A DNA stretch of 64,000 bases from Mycobacterium persicum (GCF_002086675.1 NZ_MVIF01000012.1:25175-89174), one strand, 5' to 3'. Positions 44,356-53,731 are shown, counted from the first letter of the stretch. Notes: a model not told the origin generated them from the letters alone. Program-made: numbers and translations.

Positions 44356-44649
44356 CTACGCGCGTTTCGCGCCGAGGAGGTTCCAGCCGAGGTGATGGGC
44401 GATGAAGTCGCGGGCGATGTACAGGACGCCGACAATGACCACCGCCAGCACCAGCCCGAAGATGGCCCAGCCGAGCGCGACCAACACCGGGCGCCGTGGA
44501 CCGGCGTGGTCCCCGACCGCCCCGACGGTGCCTGAACCGGCTGCCTGCAGCCGCACTCCGAGCGCGAACAGCGCCGGCAGCCCGGCGCCGAGCAGCACGC
44601 TGGCAATCAGGATCTTCGCCGTGGCCTCGTAGTTGAACCAGTGATTCAT
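44356..44649 (-). CDS. Small two-TM membrane protein (Rv0544c-like)
   Basis: A 97-aa protein with helices at ~9-33 (TAKILIASVLLGAGLPALFA) and ~57-82 (VALGWAIFGLVLAVVIVGVL), ending in a basic GAKRA. The ATG overlaps the stop of pitA by 4 bp (ATGA), so it is translated together with the phosphate transporter and may be an accessory to it. Function otherwise unknown. Confidence 0.85.
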   Translation of the reverse strand: MNHWFNYEATAKILIASVLLGAGLPALFALGVRLQAAGSGTVGAVGDHAGPRRPVLVALGWAIFGLVLAVVIVGVLYIARDFIAHHLGWNLLGAKRA

Positions 44650-45890
44650 GAGGCGTTACCGGTCTTGACCGCGTCGTCGGCACCGAAGTCCGGTAGCTGA
44701 CCGTTCGATGCGACGGTGGTTGTTGGAGGTGGCGGAACCGGTTTGACCGCCCCGTCGAGCCCGGCCGTCAGGCTGCCTTCCCACTCGGCGTTGACGTTGG
44801 TGTGGTCCACCCGCGCCTGGCGCGACCGCCGCCAGATGCTGGCAGATGTCAGGCACAGCAGGCCGAAACCGACGAGAGCGCCCGGGTATCCGCCGATGAT
44901 GTGCACGAGCCAGTAGGTGGTCGCGCCGACGAGGCCGGCCAACGGAAGCGTGATCAGCCACGCGGCCACCATCCGGCCGGCTACCCCCCAGCGCACCTCG
45001 GCGCCGGGCTTGCCCACGCCGCTGCCCAGCACCGAGCCGGTTGCCACCTGGGTGGTCGACAACGCGTAGCCGAAGTGTGCGGACAACAGGATCACCGCGG
45101 CCGACGACGACTCGGCGGCCATGCCCTGTGGCGGCTTGATCTCGACCAGTCCCTTGCCCAGTGTCCGGATGATGCGCCAGCCACCCAGGTAGGTGCCCCC
45201 GGCCATCGCCACCGCGCAGGACACGATGACCCACAGCGGCGGCATGGTGGCGGTCTTGCTGACCGCGCCGTAGGACATCAGGGCCAGAAAGATCACACCC
45301 ATCGTCTTCTGGGCGTCGTTGGTGCCGTGCGCCAACGAAACCAGTGATGCCGAGCCGATCTGACCGTGCCGGAACCCGGCTTCGGTTCGCTTGCCCGGGA
45401 GGCCACGGATGACCCGGTACACCAGCCAGGTGCCGATCGCCCCGACGAGCGTGGCCAGCAGCGCAGCCACTACGGCCGGCACGAGCACCTTGGACACCAC
45501 ACCGCTCCAGATGACGCCGTGACCGCCGACGGCGGCGATCGTGGCGCCGACGATGCCGCCGATCAAGGCGTGTGACGAACTCGACGGGATGCCCAGCAAC
45601 CAGGTCAGCAGGTTCCACACGATGCCGCCGACCAGGCCGGCGAACACCAACTCCAGCGTCACCAGGTTCGCGTCGATCAGACCTTTGGCGATGGTGGCCG
45701 CGACAGCGGTGGACAAGAACGCGCCCACCAGGTTCAGCACCGCCGACAAAATGACCGCTGTCTTGGGCGCCAGTGCGCCGCTGGCGATAGAGGTGGCCAT
45801 GGCGTTGCCGGTGTCGTGGAAACCGTTGGTGAAATCGAACGCCAACGCCGTGATCACGACGATAATCAACAGGAACAAGTCGAGGCTCAC
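44646..45890 (-). CDS. pitA: Low-affinity inorganic phosphate transporter (PiT family)
   Basis: A 414-aa PiT-family symporter of about ten helices. The duplicated family signature is present: FDFTNGFHDTGNAMATSIAS in the first half (residues ~19-38) and SLAHGTNDAQKTMGVIFLAL in the second. It moves metal-phosphate complexes with protons. The C-terminal cytosolic tail of ~50 residues is proline/threonine rich. It is co-translated with the small membrane gene that follows (ATGA overlap). Confidence 0.94.
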   Translation of the reverse strand: MSLDLFLLIIVVITALAFDFTNGFHDTGNAMATSIASGALAPKTAVILSAVLNLVGAFLSTAVAATIAKGLIDANLVTLELVFAGLVGGIVWNLLTWLLGIPSSSSHALIGGIVGATIAAVGGHGVIWSGVVSKVLVPAVVAALLATLVGAIGTWLVYRVIRGLPGKRTEAGFRHGQIGSASLVSLAHGTNDAQKTMGVIFLALMSYGAVSKTATMPPLWVIVSCAVAMAGGTYLGGWRIIRTLGKGLVEIKPPQGMAAESSSAAVILLSAHFGYALSTTQVATGSVLGSGVGKPGAEVRWGVAGRMVAAWLITLPLAGLVGATTYWLVHIIGGYPGALVGFGLLCLTSASIWRRSRQARVDHTNVNAEWEGSLTAGLDGAVKPVPPPPTTTVASNGQLPDFGADDAVKTGNAS

Positions 45891-45987
45891 GGCACCTGAT
45901 TCTGGTAGTTGGGCTGATCCGCTGTCGAATAGCTGAGTACGCGAAATACAGGTGTACCGCCACTCGTCGCCAGATATTACTTAACCG

Positions 45988-46395
45988 TTAACCCGGTGTT
46001 CCGCCGCGTTCACCTCGGGTGTCTTTGCGCAGCGGGTGGCCCGGGGGCACCTCGACGAAGATCAAGGTGATGCCGTCCGGGTCGGTCACCTGCATCTCGT
46101 AGAGTCCCCACGGTTCGTGTCGCGGCTCCCGAGCGATCGGCACCCCCCGGCCGGCCAACTCGGCCCGCGTGGCGTCCAGGTCGCGCACCTGCAGCCACAG
46201 CGCCCCGGGAAACGGGCCGCGGGAGTGGTCGGGCTCGCCGTAGCCGGCCAGCTCGAGCAGCGACTGGCCAGCGAAAAGCACTGTGCCCGAAGGGTATTCG
46301 CGGGCAATGGCCAGCCCCAGCTGGTCGCGGTAGAAGCTCAGCGACTTCTGATAGTCGGCCGGCCGCAGCAGCATCCGGCTGGCCAGGATTTCCAT
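45988..46395 (-). CDS. Glyoxalase/VOC-fold protein (Rv0546c-like)
   Basis: A 135-aa vicinal-oxygen-chelate protein with two beta-alpha-beta-beta-beta repeats: LLRPADYQKSLSFYRDQLGL and PWGLYEMQVTDPDGITLIFV. Metal-ligand positions are only partly kept, so it could be a glyoxalase-like lyase or a binding protein. The ATG at 46395 gives the usual VOC N-terminus; the longer frame adds 12 unlikely residues. Substrate unknown. Confidence 0.88.
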   Translation of the reverse strand: MEILASRMLLRPADYQKSLSFYRDQLGLAIAREYPSGTVLFAGQSLLELAGYGEPDHSRGPFPGALWLQVRDLDATRAELAGRGVPIAREPRHEPWGLYEMQVTDPDGITLIFVEVPPGHPLRKDTRGERGGTPG

Positions 46396-46415
46396 GGTGT
46401 CGTGTCTATCACTTG

Positions 46416-47045
46416 TCAGTTGGCGGCGCATCGGCTCCGCAGGGTCGGCACGCCGGGGCCCGTGAGGTCGTCGCAGCCGGCCACCCGGCCGGTCATGGCC
46501 AGCAGCAGCGACAGCAGCGGGCCCTTGACCTCGTCACCCTGTCCGTGCTGCCAGTCGTGGTCGGTGGCCCGCAGCGCCAGCCCCGACACCCGGCTCTTGG
46601 AGCCGATGAGCATGTTGGAGCCCTTGTAGAAGTCGATCACCTGCGCAACCGCGTCGGGCGGGTAGGCGTGCGAGATGCCCAGCGGACGGCGGATGTCCTC
46701 GCCGTGCACGACCACCTCGCCGAGCCACGACGTCGTCGGCCCGGGTGGGGCGGAGGTGGATTGCCGCAAGCGGCGGAACTCCTCAAGGGTGGCGGCCGGG
46801 TCGGGGCCGCGGCGCTTGGCGATCTGGCCCTCGGCGAATTTGTCGAAGTTGAACCCGGCTCTGGCCAGCGCCAGAAAGAACGTGGCCGGATTCAGTGCGG
46901 CCGTCGCCGACAGGTGCGCGACGACGTCGCGCACCGTCCATCCGGTGCACAGCGACGGGGTGTCCCACTGTGCCGGCGTCAGCCTGGCGAGGTCGTCGGC
47001 GAGCGCTCCACGCTCGGCCGCGATGGTGGTCCAGATGTCGGTCAT
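46416..47045 (-). CDS. Maleylpyruvate isomerase/DinB-type thiol-dependent protein
   Basis: A 209-aa four-helix bundle of the mycothiol-dependent maleylpyruvate isomerase family (TIGR03083-like). It begins IWTTIAAERGALADDLARL and has TGWTVRDVVAHLSA, with the metal histidine, and WLGEVVVHGEDIRRPLGI with the second His/Asp-type ligand site. Such proteins use mycothiol in transfers or isomerisations. AGGAGGGTG precedes the ATG strongly. The substrate is unknown, and no H37Rv counterpart is recalled here. Confidence 0.87.
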   Translation of the reverse strand: MTDIWTTIAAERGALADDLARLTPAQWDTPSLCTGWTVRDVVAHLSATAALNPATFFLALARAGFNFDKFAEGQIAKRRGPDPAATLEEFRRLRQSTSAPPGPTTSWLGEVVVHGEDIRRPLGISHAYPPDAVAQVIDFYKGSNMLIGSKSRVSGLALRATDHDWQHGQGDEVKGPLLSLLLAMTGRVAGCDDLTGPGVPTLRSRCAAN

Positions 47046-47059
47046 GGCACCCTCCTGAG

Positions 47060-47947
47060 TTAATCGCCGTTGAGGTGTTCGTTGCGTTGCTGCATGAGGG
47101 CATTGACCCAGCGGGGCCCGATGGTGTTGAGCGCCTTGGCCGCCAGGGCGATCCGCGGCGCGATCCGCACCGGCCGAGTCCGCGCGGCGGTCACCATCCA
47201 GTCGGCGGCTTCCCGCGCCGTGAGCGCGGGCATTCCCTCGTACGCCTTCGTCGGGGCGATCATCGGAGTAGACACCAACGGGTAGTAGAGCGTCGTGGAA
47301 TGCACCCCGACGCGTCCCCACTCGGTTTCGATGGTTCGGCTCACCGCCGACAGCGCCGCCTTGGACGCGTTGTATACGGAGAACAGCGGCGCCGACTCCG
47401 ACAAGACGCCCCACGTCGCGACGTTGATGATGTGGCCATCGCCGCGCTCGCGCATCCCTGGCGCCAGTCCGCGGATCAGCCGCAGCGGGGCGTAGTAGTT
47501 CAGCGCAATGGTCCGCTCGATGTCGTGCCAGCGTTGCAGCGACTCGTCCAGGGGACGGCGGATTGACCGGCCGGCGTTGTTGATCAGGATGTCGACGCCG
47601 CCGATGCGCCGTTGCACGTCGGCCACCAGGGCGTCGACGGCGTCCAGGTCCGAGATGTCACAGGGCATCGACATCGCCGTCCCGCCGGATGTGGTGATGC
47701 GGTCGGCGACGGCGTCCAGCAAGTCCTTGCGGCGGGCGACGACGGCCACGGTCGCGCCCTGCCGGCCGAACAGCTCGGCGGCGGCCTCGCCGATGCCCGA
47801 GGAGGCACCGGTGATCAGGATCCGCTTGCCGTCGAGGTTGACCGGCCTGATCGCGGGCCGGTTGACCAGCAGTTGCGGCGACACCGGTGGCCGCATGGTG
47901 GCCAGCGAGATCTGTTCGGCCAGCCGGCGCAGCGGACTCTTGCTCAC
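47060..47947 (-). CDS. Short-chain dehydrogenase/reductase (Rv0547c-like)
   Basis: A 295-aa classical SDR. NADP loop TGASSGIGEAAA (~residue 45), NNAG at ~127, and the catalytic YNASK motif (FSVYNASKAALSAVSRTIET). A ~35-residue N-terminal extension precedes the Rossmann fold and contains a hydrophobic stretch. The GTG at 47947 gives the size of Rv0547c (294 aa). The substrate is probably a lipid or other hydrophobic alcohol, but this is not shown. Confidence 0.88.
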   Translation of the reverse strand: MSKSPLRRLAEQISLATMRPPVSPQLLVNRPAIRPVNLDGKRILITGASSGIGEAAAELFGRQGATVAVVARRKDLLDAVADRITTSGGTAMSMPCDISDLDAVDALVADVQRRIGGVDILINNAGRSIRRPLDESLQRWHDIERTIALNYYAPLRLIRGLAPGMRERGDGHIINVATWGVLSESAPLFSVYNASKAALSAVSRTIETEWGRVGVHSTTLYYPLVSTPMIAPTKAYEGMPALTAREAADWMVTAARTRPVRIAPRIALAAKALNTIGPRWVNALMQQRNEHLNGD

Positions 47948-47979
47948 AGGGGGGCAGTCTAGGTGGCAGCCCGGCACCC

Positions 47980-48882
47980 CTAGAAATACCGCGGGAACCG
48001 GTCCCAGTCCGGCGGGCGCTTCTGCAGGAATGCGTCGCGGCCTTCGACGGCCTCGTCGGTCATGTATGCCAACCGGGTGGCCTCACCGGCGAACAGCTGC
48101 TGACCCACCAGACCGTCGTCGAGCAGATTGAACGCGAACTTCAGCATCCGTTGCGCCTGAGGCGATTTCGCATTGATCTCCGCTGCCCACTGCAGACCGG
48201 CCGTCTCCAGCTCGGCGTGGTCCACCACCTCGTTGACCGCGCCCATGCGGTGCATCTGCTCGGCGGTGTACGGCCGGCCCAGGAAGAAGATCTCTCGGGC
48301 GAATTTCTGGCCGACCTGACGGGCCAGATATGCGCTGCCGTAGCCGCCGTCGAAGCTGCCGACGTCGGCGTCGGTCTGCTTGAAGCGGGCGTGTTCGCGG
48401 CTGGCCAGGGTCAGGTCGCACACGACGTGCAGGCTGTGCCCACCGCCGGCGGCCCAGCCGTTGACCAGGCAGATCACCACCTTGGGCATGAACCGGATCA
48501 GCCGCTGCACCTCGAGGATGTGCAATCGGCCGGCGCGGGCCACGTCAACGGTGTCCGCGGTCTCGCCGGAGGCGTACTGGTAACCGCTACGCCCGCGGAT
48601 GCGTTGGTCACCGCCGGAGCAGAACGCCCAGCCGCCGTCTTTGGGCGAGGGCCCGTTGCCGGTCAACAGGACCACGCCCACGTCGGGCGACATCCGCGCG
48701 TGGTCGAGCGCCCGGTACAGCTCGTCGACGGTGTGCGGCCGGAACGCGTTGCGCACCTCGGGCCGGTCGAACGCCACCCGGACCGTGGCGTCGCTGACGT
48801 GGCGGTGGTAGGTGATGTCGGTCAGGTCGTCGAATCCGTCGACTCGCCGCCACACCGAGGCGTCGAATGGGTTGTCGTTCAA
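47980..48882 (-). CDS. menB: 1,4-dihydroxy-2-naphthoyl-CoA synthase
   Basis: A 300-aa crotonase-fold enzyme that closes the naphthoate ring from o-succinylbenzoyl-CoA. The oxyanion block is CSGGDQRIRGRSGYQYASGE, and GWAAGGGHSLHVVCDLTLAS and FDGGYGSAYLARQVGQKFA follow. Length is slightly less than the 314 aa of M. tuberculosis MenB. TTG 48882 (NDNPFDASVW) is preceded by GGAG about 10 bp upstream; no better start is in frame nearby. Confidence 0.93.
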   Translation of the reverse strand: MNDNPFDASVWRRVDGFDDLTDITYHRHVSDATVRVAFDRPEVRNAFRPHTVDELYRALDHARMSPDVGVVLLTGNGPSPKDGGWAFCSGGDQRIRGRSGYQYASGETADTVDVARAGRLHILEVQRLIRFMPKVVICLVNGWAAGGGHSLHVVCDLTLASREHARFKQTDADVGSFDGGYGSAYLARQVGQKFAREIFFLGRPYTAEQMHRMGAVNEVVDHAELETAGLQWAAEINAKSPQAQRMLKFAFNLLDDGLVGQQLFAGEATRLAYMTDEAVEGRDAFLQKRPPDWDRFPRYF

Positions 48883-48900
48883 GTCTTTCGAACTCCGTTC

Positions 48901-49356
48901 TTACGCCGGTTCGAGCCGGAAAACGATGAAGCGTCCGGCTTGTGCCTCCAATTCGTCGGGGCTGCCCTCGTTGATCAGGCCGCAGCGCTTCATCACCCGC
49001 ACGCCGGTGGGCACCTGGGCCGGAAAGGCGCGCAGGATCGGACGGGCCTGGTCCGGCGGCAGCTCCACCAGCCGCAGGCGCTCGGTCTTGCGACCGCGGG
49101 TCAGGGTGACTTCGTCTGCGGCACGGACGTTTTCGACCCAGTCGGCGCCCGGGAAGCCGGCCACGACATAGCTGGCGCCGTCGACCGTCATCGGCGTGAC
49201 GGGCGTAGATCGCGGAATCCCGGATTTGCGGCCGGGCACCGTCAACACGGCCGGGCCTTCCTTGCCGTACGCCACTCCCAGCCGCGACACGATCATCATG
49301 ACCTTGTTGGTCGCCTGCAGCCACCACGGCGGGCGGACGCGGTCACCGTCGGTCAT
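48901..49356 (-). CDS. F420-dependent nitroreductase-family (Ddn-like) protein
   Basis: A 151-aa split-barrel protein of the deazaflavin (F420)-dependent nitroreductase family. It starts WWLQATNKVMMIVSRLG and has LTVPGRKSGIPRSTPVT, the family's cofactor-site signature, then VENVRAADEVTLTRGRKTERLR. Ddn-type enzymes reduce quinones or nitroimidazoles; a menaquinone-linked role would fit the neighbours. The ATG at 49356 was chosen for length. In H37Rv the vapBC3 genes occupy this slot. Confidence 0.87.
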   Translation of the reverse strand: MTDGDRVRPPWWLQATNKVMMIVSRLGVAYGKEGPAVLTVPGRKSGIPRSTPVTPMTVDGASYVVAGFPGADWVENVRAADEVTLTRGRKTERLRLVELPPDQARPILRAFPAQVPTGVRVMKRCGLINEGSPDELEAQAGRFIVFRLEPA

Positions 49357-49381
49357 GGCTGCCACAGTAGTCACCGCAGCT

Positions 49382-49439
49382 TCGAGCGTGACGCCACAGT
49401 CACGACCGGCCGCGAATGTGCCTGCAGCGTCACGCTCGA
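49382..49439. repeat. 13-bp inverted repeat between Ddn-like and fadD8 genes
   Basis: TCGAGCGTGACGC (49382-49394) and GCGTCACGCTCGA (49427-49439) are perfect reverse complements around a 32-bp spacer. It lies between two genes on the same strand and has no T-run, so a dispersed mycobacterial palindrome or an attenuating hairpin is as likely as a terminator. Confidence 0.7.
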
Positions 49440-49446
49440 CGACGAA

Positions 49447-51048
49447 TCACCCGACGGCGCGGCCGGCGCCCTCCCAAAACCGGGCTCGCACCGCCTTCTT
49501 GTCGGGCTTGCCCAGCCCGGTCAACGGCAGCGAGTCGACGATCACCACCCGCTTGGGCGACTGCACCGAGCCCTTGCGCTCCTTGACCGCAGCCTGGATC
49601 TCGCCGGTCATCGCCTCGATCGCGGCGTCATCGCGGGGCGCGTCGGCGCGCAGCACCACCACCGCGGTCACGGCCTCGCCCCACTTCTCGTCGGGCGTCC
49701 CGACCACACACACCTGGGCAACGTAAGCGTGCTCGGCGACCACGTCTTCGACCTCGCGGGGGAACACGTTGAATCCGCCGGTGACGATCATGTCCTTGAC
49801 CCGGTCGACGATGTAGTAGAAGCCGTCCTCGTCCTCGCGGGCCATGTCGCCGGTGTGCAGCCAGCCGTCCCGAAAGGTCTCGGCCGTCGCGTCCGGCAGG
49901 TTCCAGTAGCCGCCGGCCAACAACGGCCCGCTGACACAGATTTCGCCCGGCTCACCCTGCGGCACCGGCTTGCCGTCTTCGCCGAGCAGCGCCACCCGCG
50001 CGAACAGCGTCGGGCGGCCGCACGAGGTCAGCCGCTTCTCGTCGTGGTCGCCCTTGGCCAGGTAGGTGATCACCATCGGCGCCTCGGATTGGCCGTAGTA
50101 CTGGGCGAAGATCGGGCCGAACCGCGCGATCGCCTCGGCGAGCCGCACCGGGTTGATCGCCGAGGCGCCGTAATAGACGGTCTGCAGCGACGACAGGTCG
50201 CGGGTGTGCGAATCCGGGTGGTCCAGCAGCGCGTACAGCATTGACGGCACCAGCATGGTCGCTGTAATGCGTTGTTCTTCAATAACTTTCAGCACTTCGG
50301 CGGGGTCGAATTTGGCCAGCACCACCATTTCGCCGCCCTTGATCACCGTCGGCGTGAAAAATGCCGCGCCGGCGTGTGATAACGGCGTACACATCAAAAA
50401 CCGCGGATTTTCCGGCCATTCCCACTCGGCCAGCTGGATCGACGTCATGGTGGAGATCGACTGCGCGGTGCCCATCACGCCCTTGGGCTTGCCGGTGGTG
50501 CCCCCGGTGTAGGTCAGCCCGATGACCTGGTCGGGTGGCAGGTCGGCGGGCACCAACGGCCGCGGCTGGTACTTGGCCGCCTCCGCGGACAAGTCGACAG
50601 CCACCTCTTTCAAAGCGTCCGGGACCGGACCGATGGTCAGAATCTGCCGCAACGAATCCACCCGCTCCAGCAGCCCCAGCGCCCGCTCGACGAACATCGG
50701 GTTGGGGTCGATGATCAGCGAGCTGATCCCGGCGTCGGACAGCACGTAGGCGTGATCGTCCAGCGACCCCAGCGGGTGCAGCGCGGTGCGCCGGTAGCCG
50801 CGGGTCTGGCCGGCGCCGATGATCATCAGCACTTCCGGACGGTTGAGCGACAGCAGGCCGACCGCGACACCGGTACCGGCGCCCAGCGCCTCGAAGGCCT
50901 GGATGTACTGGCTGATCCGGTCGGCCAGCTGGCCAGCGGTCAGCGTGGTGTCACCCAGGAACAGCACCGGCTTGTTCGTGTGGCGCTTCAGCGCGCCCAC
51001 CAGCAGATGGCCGTTATGGACCGGGTTGCGCAACGACTCGTCCGTCAT
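49447..51048 (-). CDS. fadD8: Fatty-acid-CoA/AMP ligase (FadD8-like)
   Basis: A 533-aa member of the ANL superfamily. The P-loop is TYTGGTTGKPKGV, followed by YYGQSEAPMV (A5-type) and GDMAREDEDGFYYIVDRVKD (A7/A8). It forms acyl-CoA or acyl-AMP; the acid is unknown. It is shorter than the annotated M. tuberculosis FadD8 (571 aa from memory) mainly at the N-terminus. The start at 51048 lies 77 bp from the divergent amidohydrolase start. Confidence 0.9.
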   Translation of the reverse strand: MTDESLRNPVHNGHLLVGALKRHTNKPVLFLGDTTLTAGQLADRISQYIQAFEALGAGTGVAVGLLSLNRPEVLMIIGAGQTRGYRRTALHPLGSLDDHAYVLSDAGISSLIIDPNPMFVERALGLLERVDSLRQILTIGPVPDALKEVAVDLSAEAAKYQPRPLVPADLPPDQVIGLTYTGGTTGKPKGVMGTAQSISTMTSIQLAEWEWPENPRFLMCTPLSHAGAAFFTPTVIKGGEMVVLAKFDPAEVLKVIEEQRITATMLVPSMLYALLDHPDSHTRDLSSLQTVYYGASAINPVRLAEAIARFGPIFAQYYGQSEAPMVITYLAKGDHDEKRLTSCGRPTLFARVALLGEDGKPVPQGEPGEICVSGPLLAGGYWNLPDATAETFRDGWLHTGDMAREDEDGFYYIVDRVKDMIVTGGFNVFPREVEDVVAEHAYVAQVCVVGTPDEKWGEAVTAVVVLRADAPRDDAAIEAMTGEIQAAVKERKGSVQSPKRVVIVDSLPLTGLGKPDKKAVRARFWEGAGRAVG

Positions 51049-51125
51049 GTGGCAAGACTAGAACGTGTTGCAATTCCTGCTGACCGCGCCCTCGTGGGCC
51101 GCGGTTATCACTAGGATCGCCGGTC

Positions 51126-52730
51126 ATGGGCCATGCAGATCTCGTCATCACCGGAACCGTGCTCACCGTGGACGAGTCCCGGCCCACCGCCGAAGCGCTG
51201 GCCGTCACCGGCGGCCGGATCGTCGCCGTCGGAAACCGGTCCGACGTCAACGAGCTCATCGGCCCCGACACCCGGACCATCGACCTGGGTTCGGGCTGTG
51301 TCATGCCGGGTTTCGTTGAGGCCCATGGCCATCCGCTGATGGAAGCGGTCGCGCTGTCGGACCGGTTCGTCGACATCCGTCCGGTCACCATCGGCAGGGC
51401 CGACGCCGTCGTCGACGCGATCCGCGATGAGGTCGCCCGACGGGGATCCGAGGGCGCCTACTTCAACGGCTGGGACCCGCTGCTGCAGTCGGGTCTTCCG
51501 GAACCCACGCTGGCCTGGCTCGACGAGACGGCGCCCGAGGGTCCGTTGGTGATCATCCACAACTCCGGCCACAAGGCCTTCTTCAACTCGCACGCCGCCC
51601 GGATCAATGGCCTGACCCGCGACACTCCCGATCCCAAGGGCTCCAGCTACGGCCGCGACGCCGACGGGGAGCTCGACGGCACCGCCGTGGAAATCGGGGC
51701 GGTGTTCTCCCTGCTGGGCGACGCGATCAAGCCCGACGACTACCCGGCGATGCTGCGGGCCGAATGTGCCCGGCTCAGCCGTGCGGGGCTGACCATGTGC
51801 TCGGAAATGGCGTTCGATCCGGCGTACGGGCCACTGGTCGAGCAGGCCCGCGACGACCTGACGGTGCGGTTACGCACCTACGAGATGTCCAATGCGCGGA
51901 TGTCCACCGACGCCGCACCCGGGCAGGGTGACGACATCGTGCGTCAGGTGGGAATCAAGATCTGGGTGGACGGCTCCCCGTATGTCGGCAATGTCGACCT
52001 GTCTTTTCCCTACCTGGACACACCCGCGACCCGCACGATCGGGGTGAAACCAGGTTCGTGCGGCTGCGCCAACTACACCCGCGAACAGCTCACCGAAATC
52101 GTCGGCGCCTATTTCCCCAAAGGCTGGCAGATGGCCTGTCACGTGCAGGGCGACGCCGGCGTCGACACCATCCTCGATGTCTACGAAGACGTGCTGCGCC
52201 GCCACCCGCGCGACGATCACCGGCTGCGGCTCGAGCACGTCGGCGCCATCCGGCCCGACCAACTGCAGCGGGCGGCCGAACTCGGCGTCACCTGCAGCAT
52301 CTTCGTCGACCAGATCCACTACTGGGGTGACGTCGTGGTCGACGGCCTGTTCGGGCCGGAACGCGGATCCCGCTGGATGCCGGCCGGGTCCGCGGTGGCC
52401 ACCGGCATGCGGATCTCGTTGCACAACGATCCGCCGGTGACCCCGGAAGAACCGCTGCGCAACATCAGCGTGGCGGTGACACGAGTGGCGCCCAGCGGTC
52501 GGGTGCTGGGCCCCGAGGAGTGTCTGACGGTCGAACAGGCGATCCGCGCGCAGACCCTCGATCCCGCCTGGCAGATGTTCGCCGACGACGTGGTGGGCTC
52601 GCTGGAGGTCGGCAAGTACGCGGACCTGGTGGTGCTGTCGGCGGATCCGCGGACGGTTCCGCCCGAGGAGATCGCCGACCTCGAGGTGCGGGCGACGTTC
52701 CTGGCGGGCCGGCAGGTCTATCGGCTGTGA
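51126..52730 (+). CDS. Metal-dependent amidohydrolase, YtcJ-like (Rv0552-like)
   Basis: A 534-aa amidohydrolase-3 family enzyme with a TIM barrel. It starts DLVITGTVLTVDESRPTAEA; the metal histidines lie in VMPGFVEAHGHPLMEA. Later blocks include MACHVQGDAGVDTILD and LRLEHVGAIRPDQL. Substrate unknown. It precedes menC with a 4-bp GTGA overlap, so it is co-transcribed with the menaquinone genes without an obvious role in them. Confidence 0.88.
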   Translation: MGHADLVITGTVLTVDESRPTAEALAVTGGRIVAVGNRSDVNELIGPDTRTIDLGSGCVMPGFVEAHGHPLMEAVALSDRFVDIRPVTIGRADAVVDAIRDEVARRGSEGAYFNGWDPLLQSGLPEPTLAWLDETAPEGPLVIIHNSGHKAFFNSHAARINGLTRDTPDPKGSSYGRDADGELDGTAVEIGAVFSLLGDAIKPDDYPAMLRAECARLSRAGLTMCSEMAFDPAYGPLVEQARDDLTVRLRTYEMSNARMSTDAAPGQGDDIVRQVGIKIWVDGSPYVGNVDLSFPYLDTPATRTIGVKPGSCGCANYTREQLTEIVGAYFPKGWQMACHVQGDAGVDTILDVYEDVLRRHPRDDHRLRLEHVGAIRPDQLQRAAELGVTCSIFVDQIHYWGDVVVDGLFGPERGSRWMPAGSAVATGMRISLHNDPPVTPEEPLRNISVAVTRVAPSGRVLGPEECLTVEQAIRAQTLDPAWQMFADDVVGSLEVGKYADLVVLSADPRTVPPEEIADLEVRATFLAGRQVYRL

Positions 52731-53731
52731 CGCCCGCGCTGGCGGACTTGCTGGACCGCGTGCACGTCGTGGCGTTGCCGATGCGGGTGCGGTTCCGCGG
52801 CATCACCACCCGTGAGGTGGCGTTGATCGACGGCCCGGCCGGGTGGGGCGAATTCGGGCCGTTCCTGGAGTATCAACCCCGGGAAGCCGCCGCCTGGCTG
52901 GCATCGGCCGTCGAGGCGGCCTACCGCGAGCCGCCGCGGCTGCGACGCGACCGCATCCCCATCAACGCCACCGTGCCGGCCGTTGCCGCCGCCGAGGTGC
53001 CGCGAGTGCTGGCCCGTTTTCCCGGCGCCCGCACCGCCAAGGTGAAGGTCGCCGAGCCCGGGCAGAGCCTGGCCGACGATGTCGCGCGGGTCAACGCGGT
53101 ACGGGATCTGGTCCCGACGGTGCGGGTGGACGCCAACGGCGGCTGGAGCGTCACCGAGGCCGCCGAGGCGGCTGCCGCACTGACCGCTGACGGGCCGCTG
53201 GAGTACCTCGAGCAGCCCTGCGCCACGGTCGCCGAGCTCGCCGCGCTGCGCCGGCGGATCGACGTACCGATCGCCGCCGACGAATCCATCCGCAAGGCCG
53301 ACGACCCGCTGGCCGTCGCCGGCGCCGGGGCCGCCGACATCGCGGTGCTCAAAGTCGCTCCGCTGGGCGGGATTTCGGCGTTGCTGGAAATCGCCGCACG
53401 GCTCGACATGCCGGTGGTGATCTCCAGCGCGCTGGATTCGGCCGTCGGCATCAGTCAGGGCCTCACCGCCGCCGCGGTGCTACCGGAACTTCGGCACGCC
53501 TGCGGGCTGGGCACCGGCGGGTTGTTCGTCGAGGATGTCGCCGAGGTCCCGGCGCCCGTCGACGGTTGTCTGGCCGTCGGCCCCGTCACGCCCGAGCCGG
53601 CGCGGCTGCACGCCCTGGCCGCGTCGCCTGTCCGGCGGCAATGGTGGATCGATCGGATCAGGACCTGCTACCCGCTGCTGTACCGTCGTTCGGGTGATCA
53701 ACCTGGCTTACGACGACAAAGGGACCGGTGA
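52727..53731 (+). CDS. menC: O-succinylbenzoate synthase
   Basis: A 334-aa enolase-superfamily dehydratase that forms o-succinylbenzoate. The barrel catalytic set is visible: TAKVKVAE (Lys), RVDANGGW (Asp), LEYLEQPC (Glu), IAADESIRK (Asp), and AVLKVAPLGG (Lys). The GTG overlaps the amidohydrolase stop. The 3' end overlaps bpoC by 38 bp because the terminal 13 codons run past its start; the protein ends in an unusually basic QPGLRRQRDR. Confidence 0.93.
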   Translation: MTPALADLLDRVHVVALPMRVRFRGITTREVALIDGPAGWGEFGPFLEYQPREAAAWLASAVEAAYREPPRLRRDRIPINATVPAVAAAEVPRVLARFPGARTAKVKVAEPGQSLADDVARVNAVRDLVPTVRVDANGGWSVTEAAEAAAALTADGPLEYLEQPCATVAELAALRRRIDVPIAADESIRKADDPLAVAGAGAADIAVLKVAPLGGISALLEIAARLDMPVVISSALDSAVGISQGLTAAAVLPELRHACGLGTGGLFVEDVAEVPAPVDGCLAVGPVTPEPARLHALAASPVRRQWWIDRIRTCYPLLYRRSGDQPGLRRQRDR

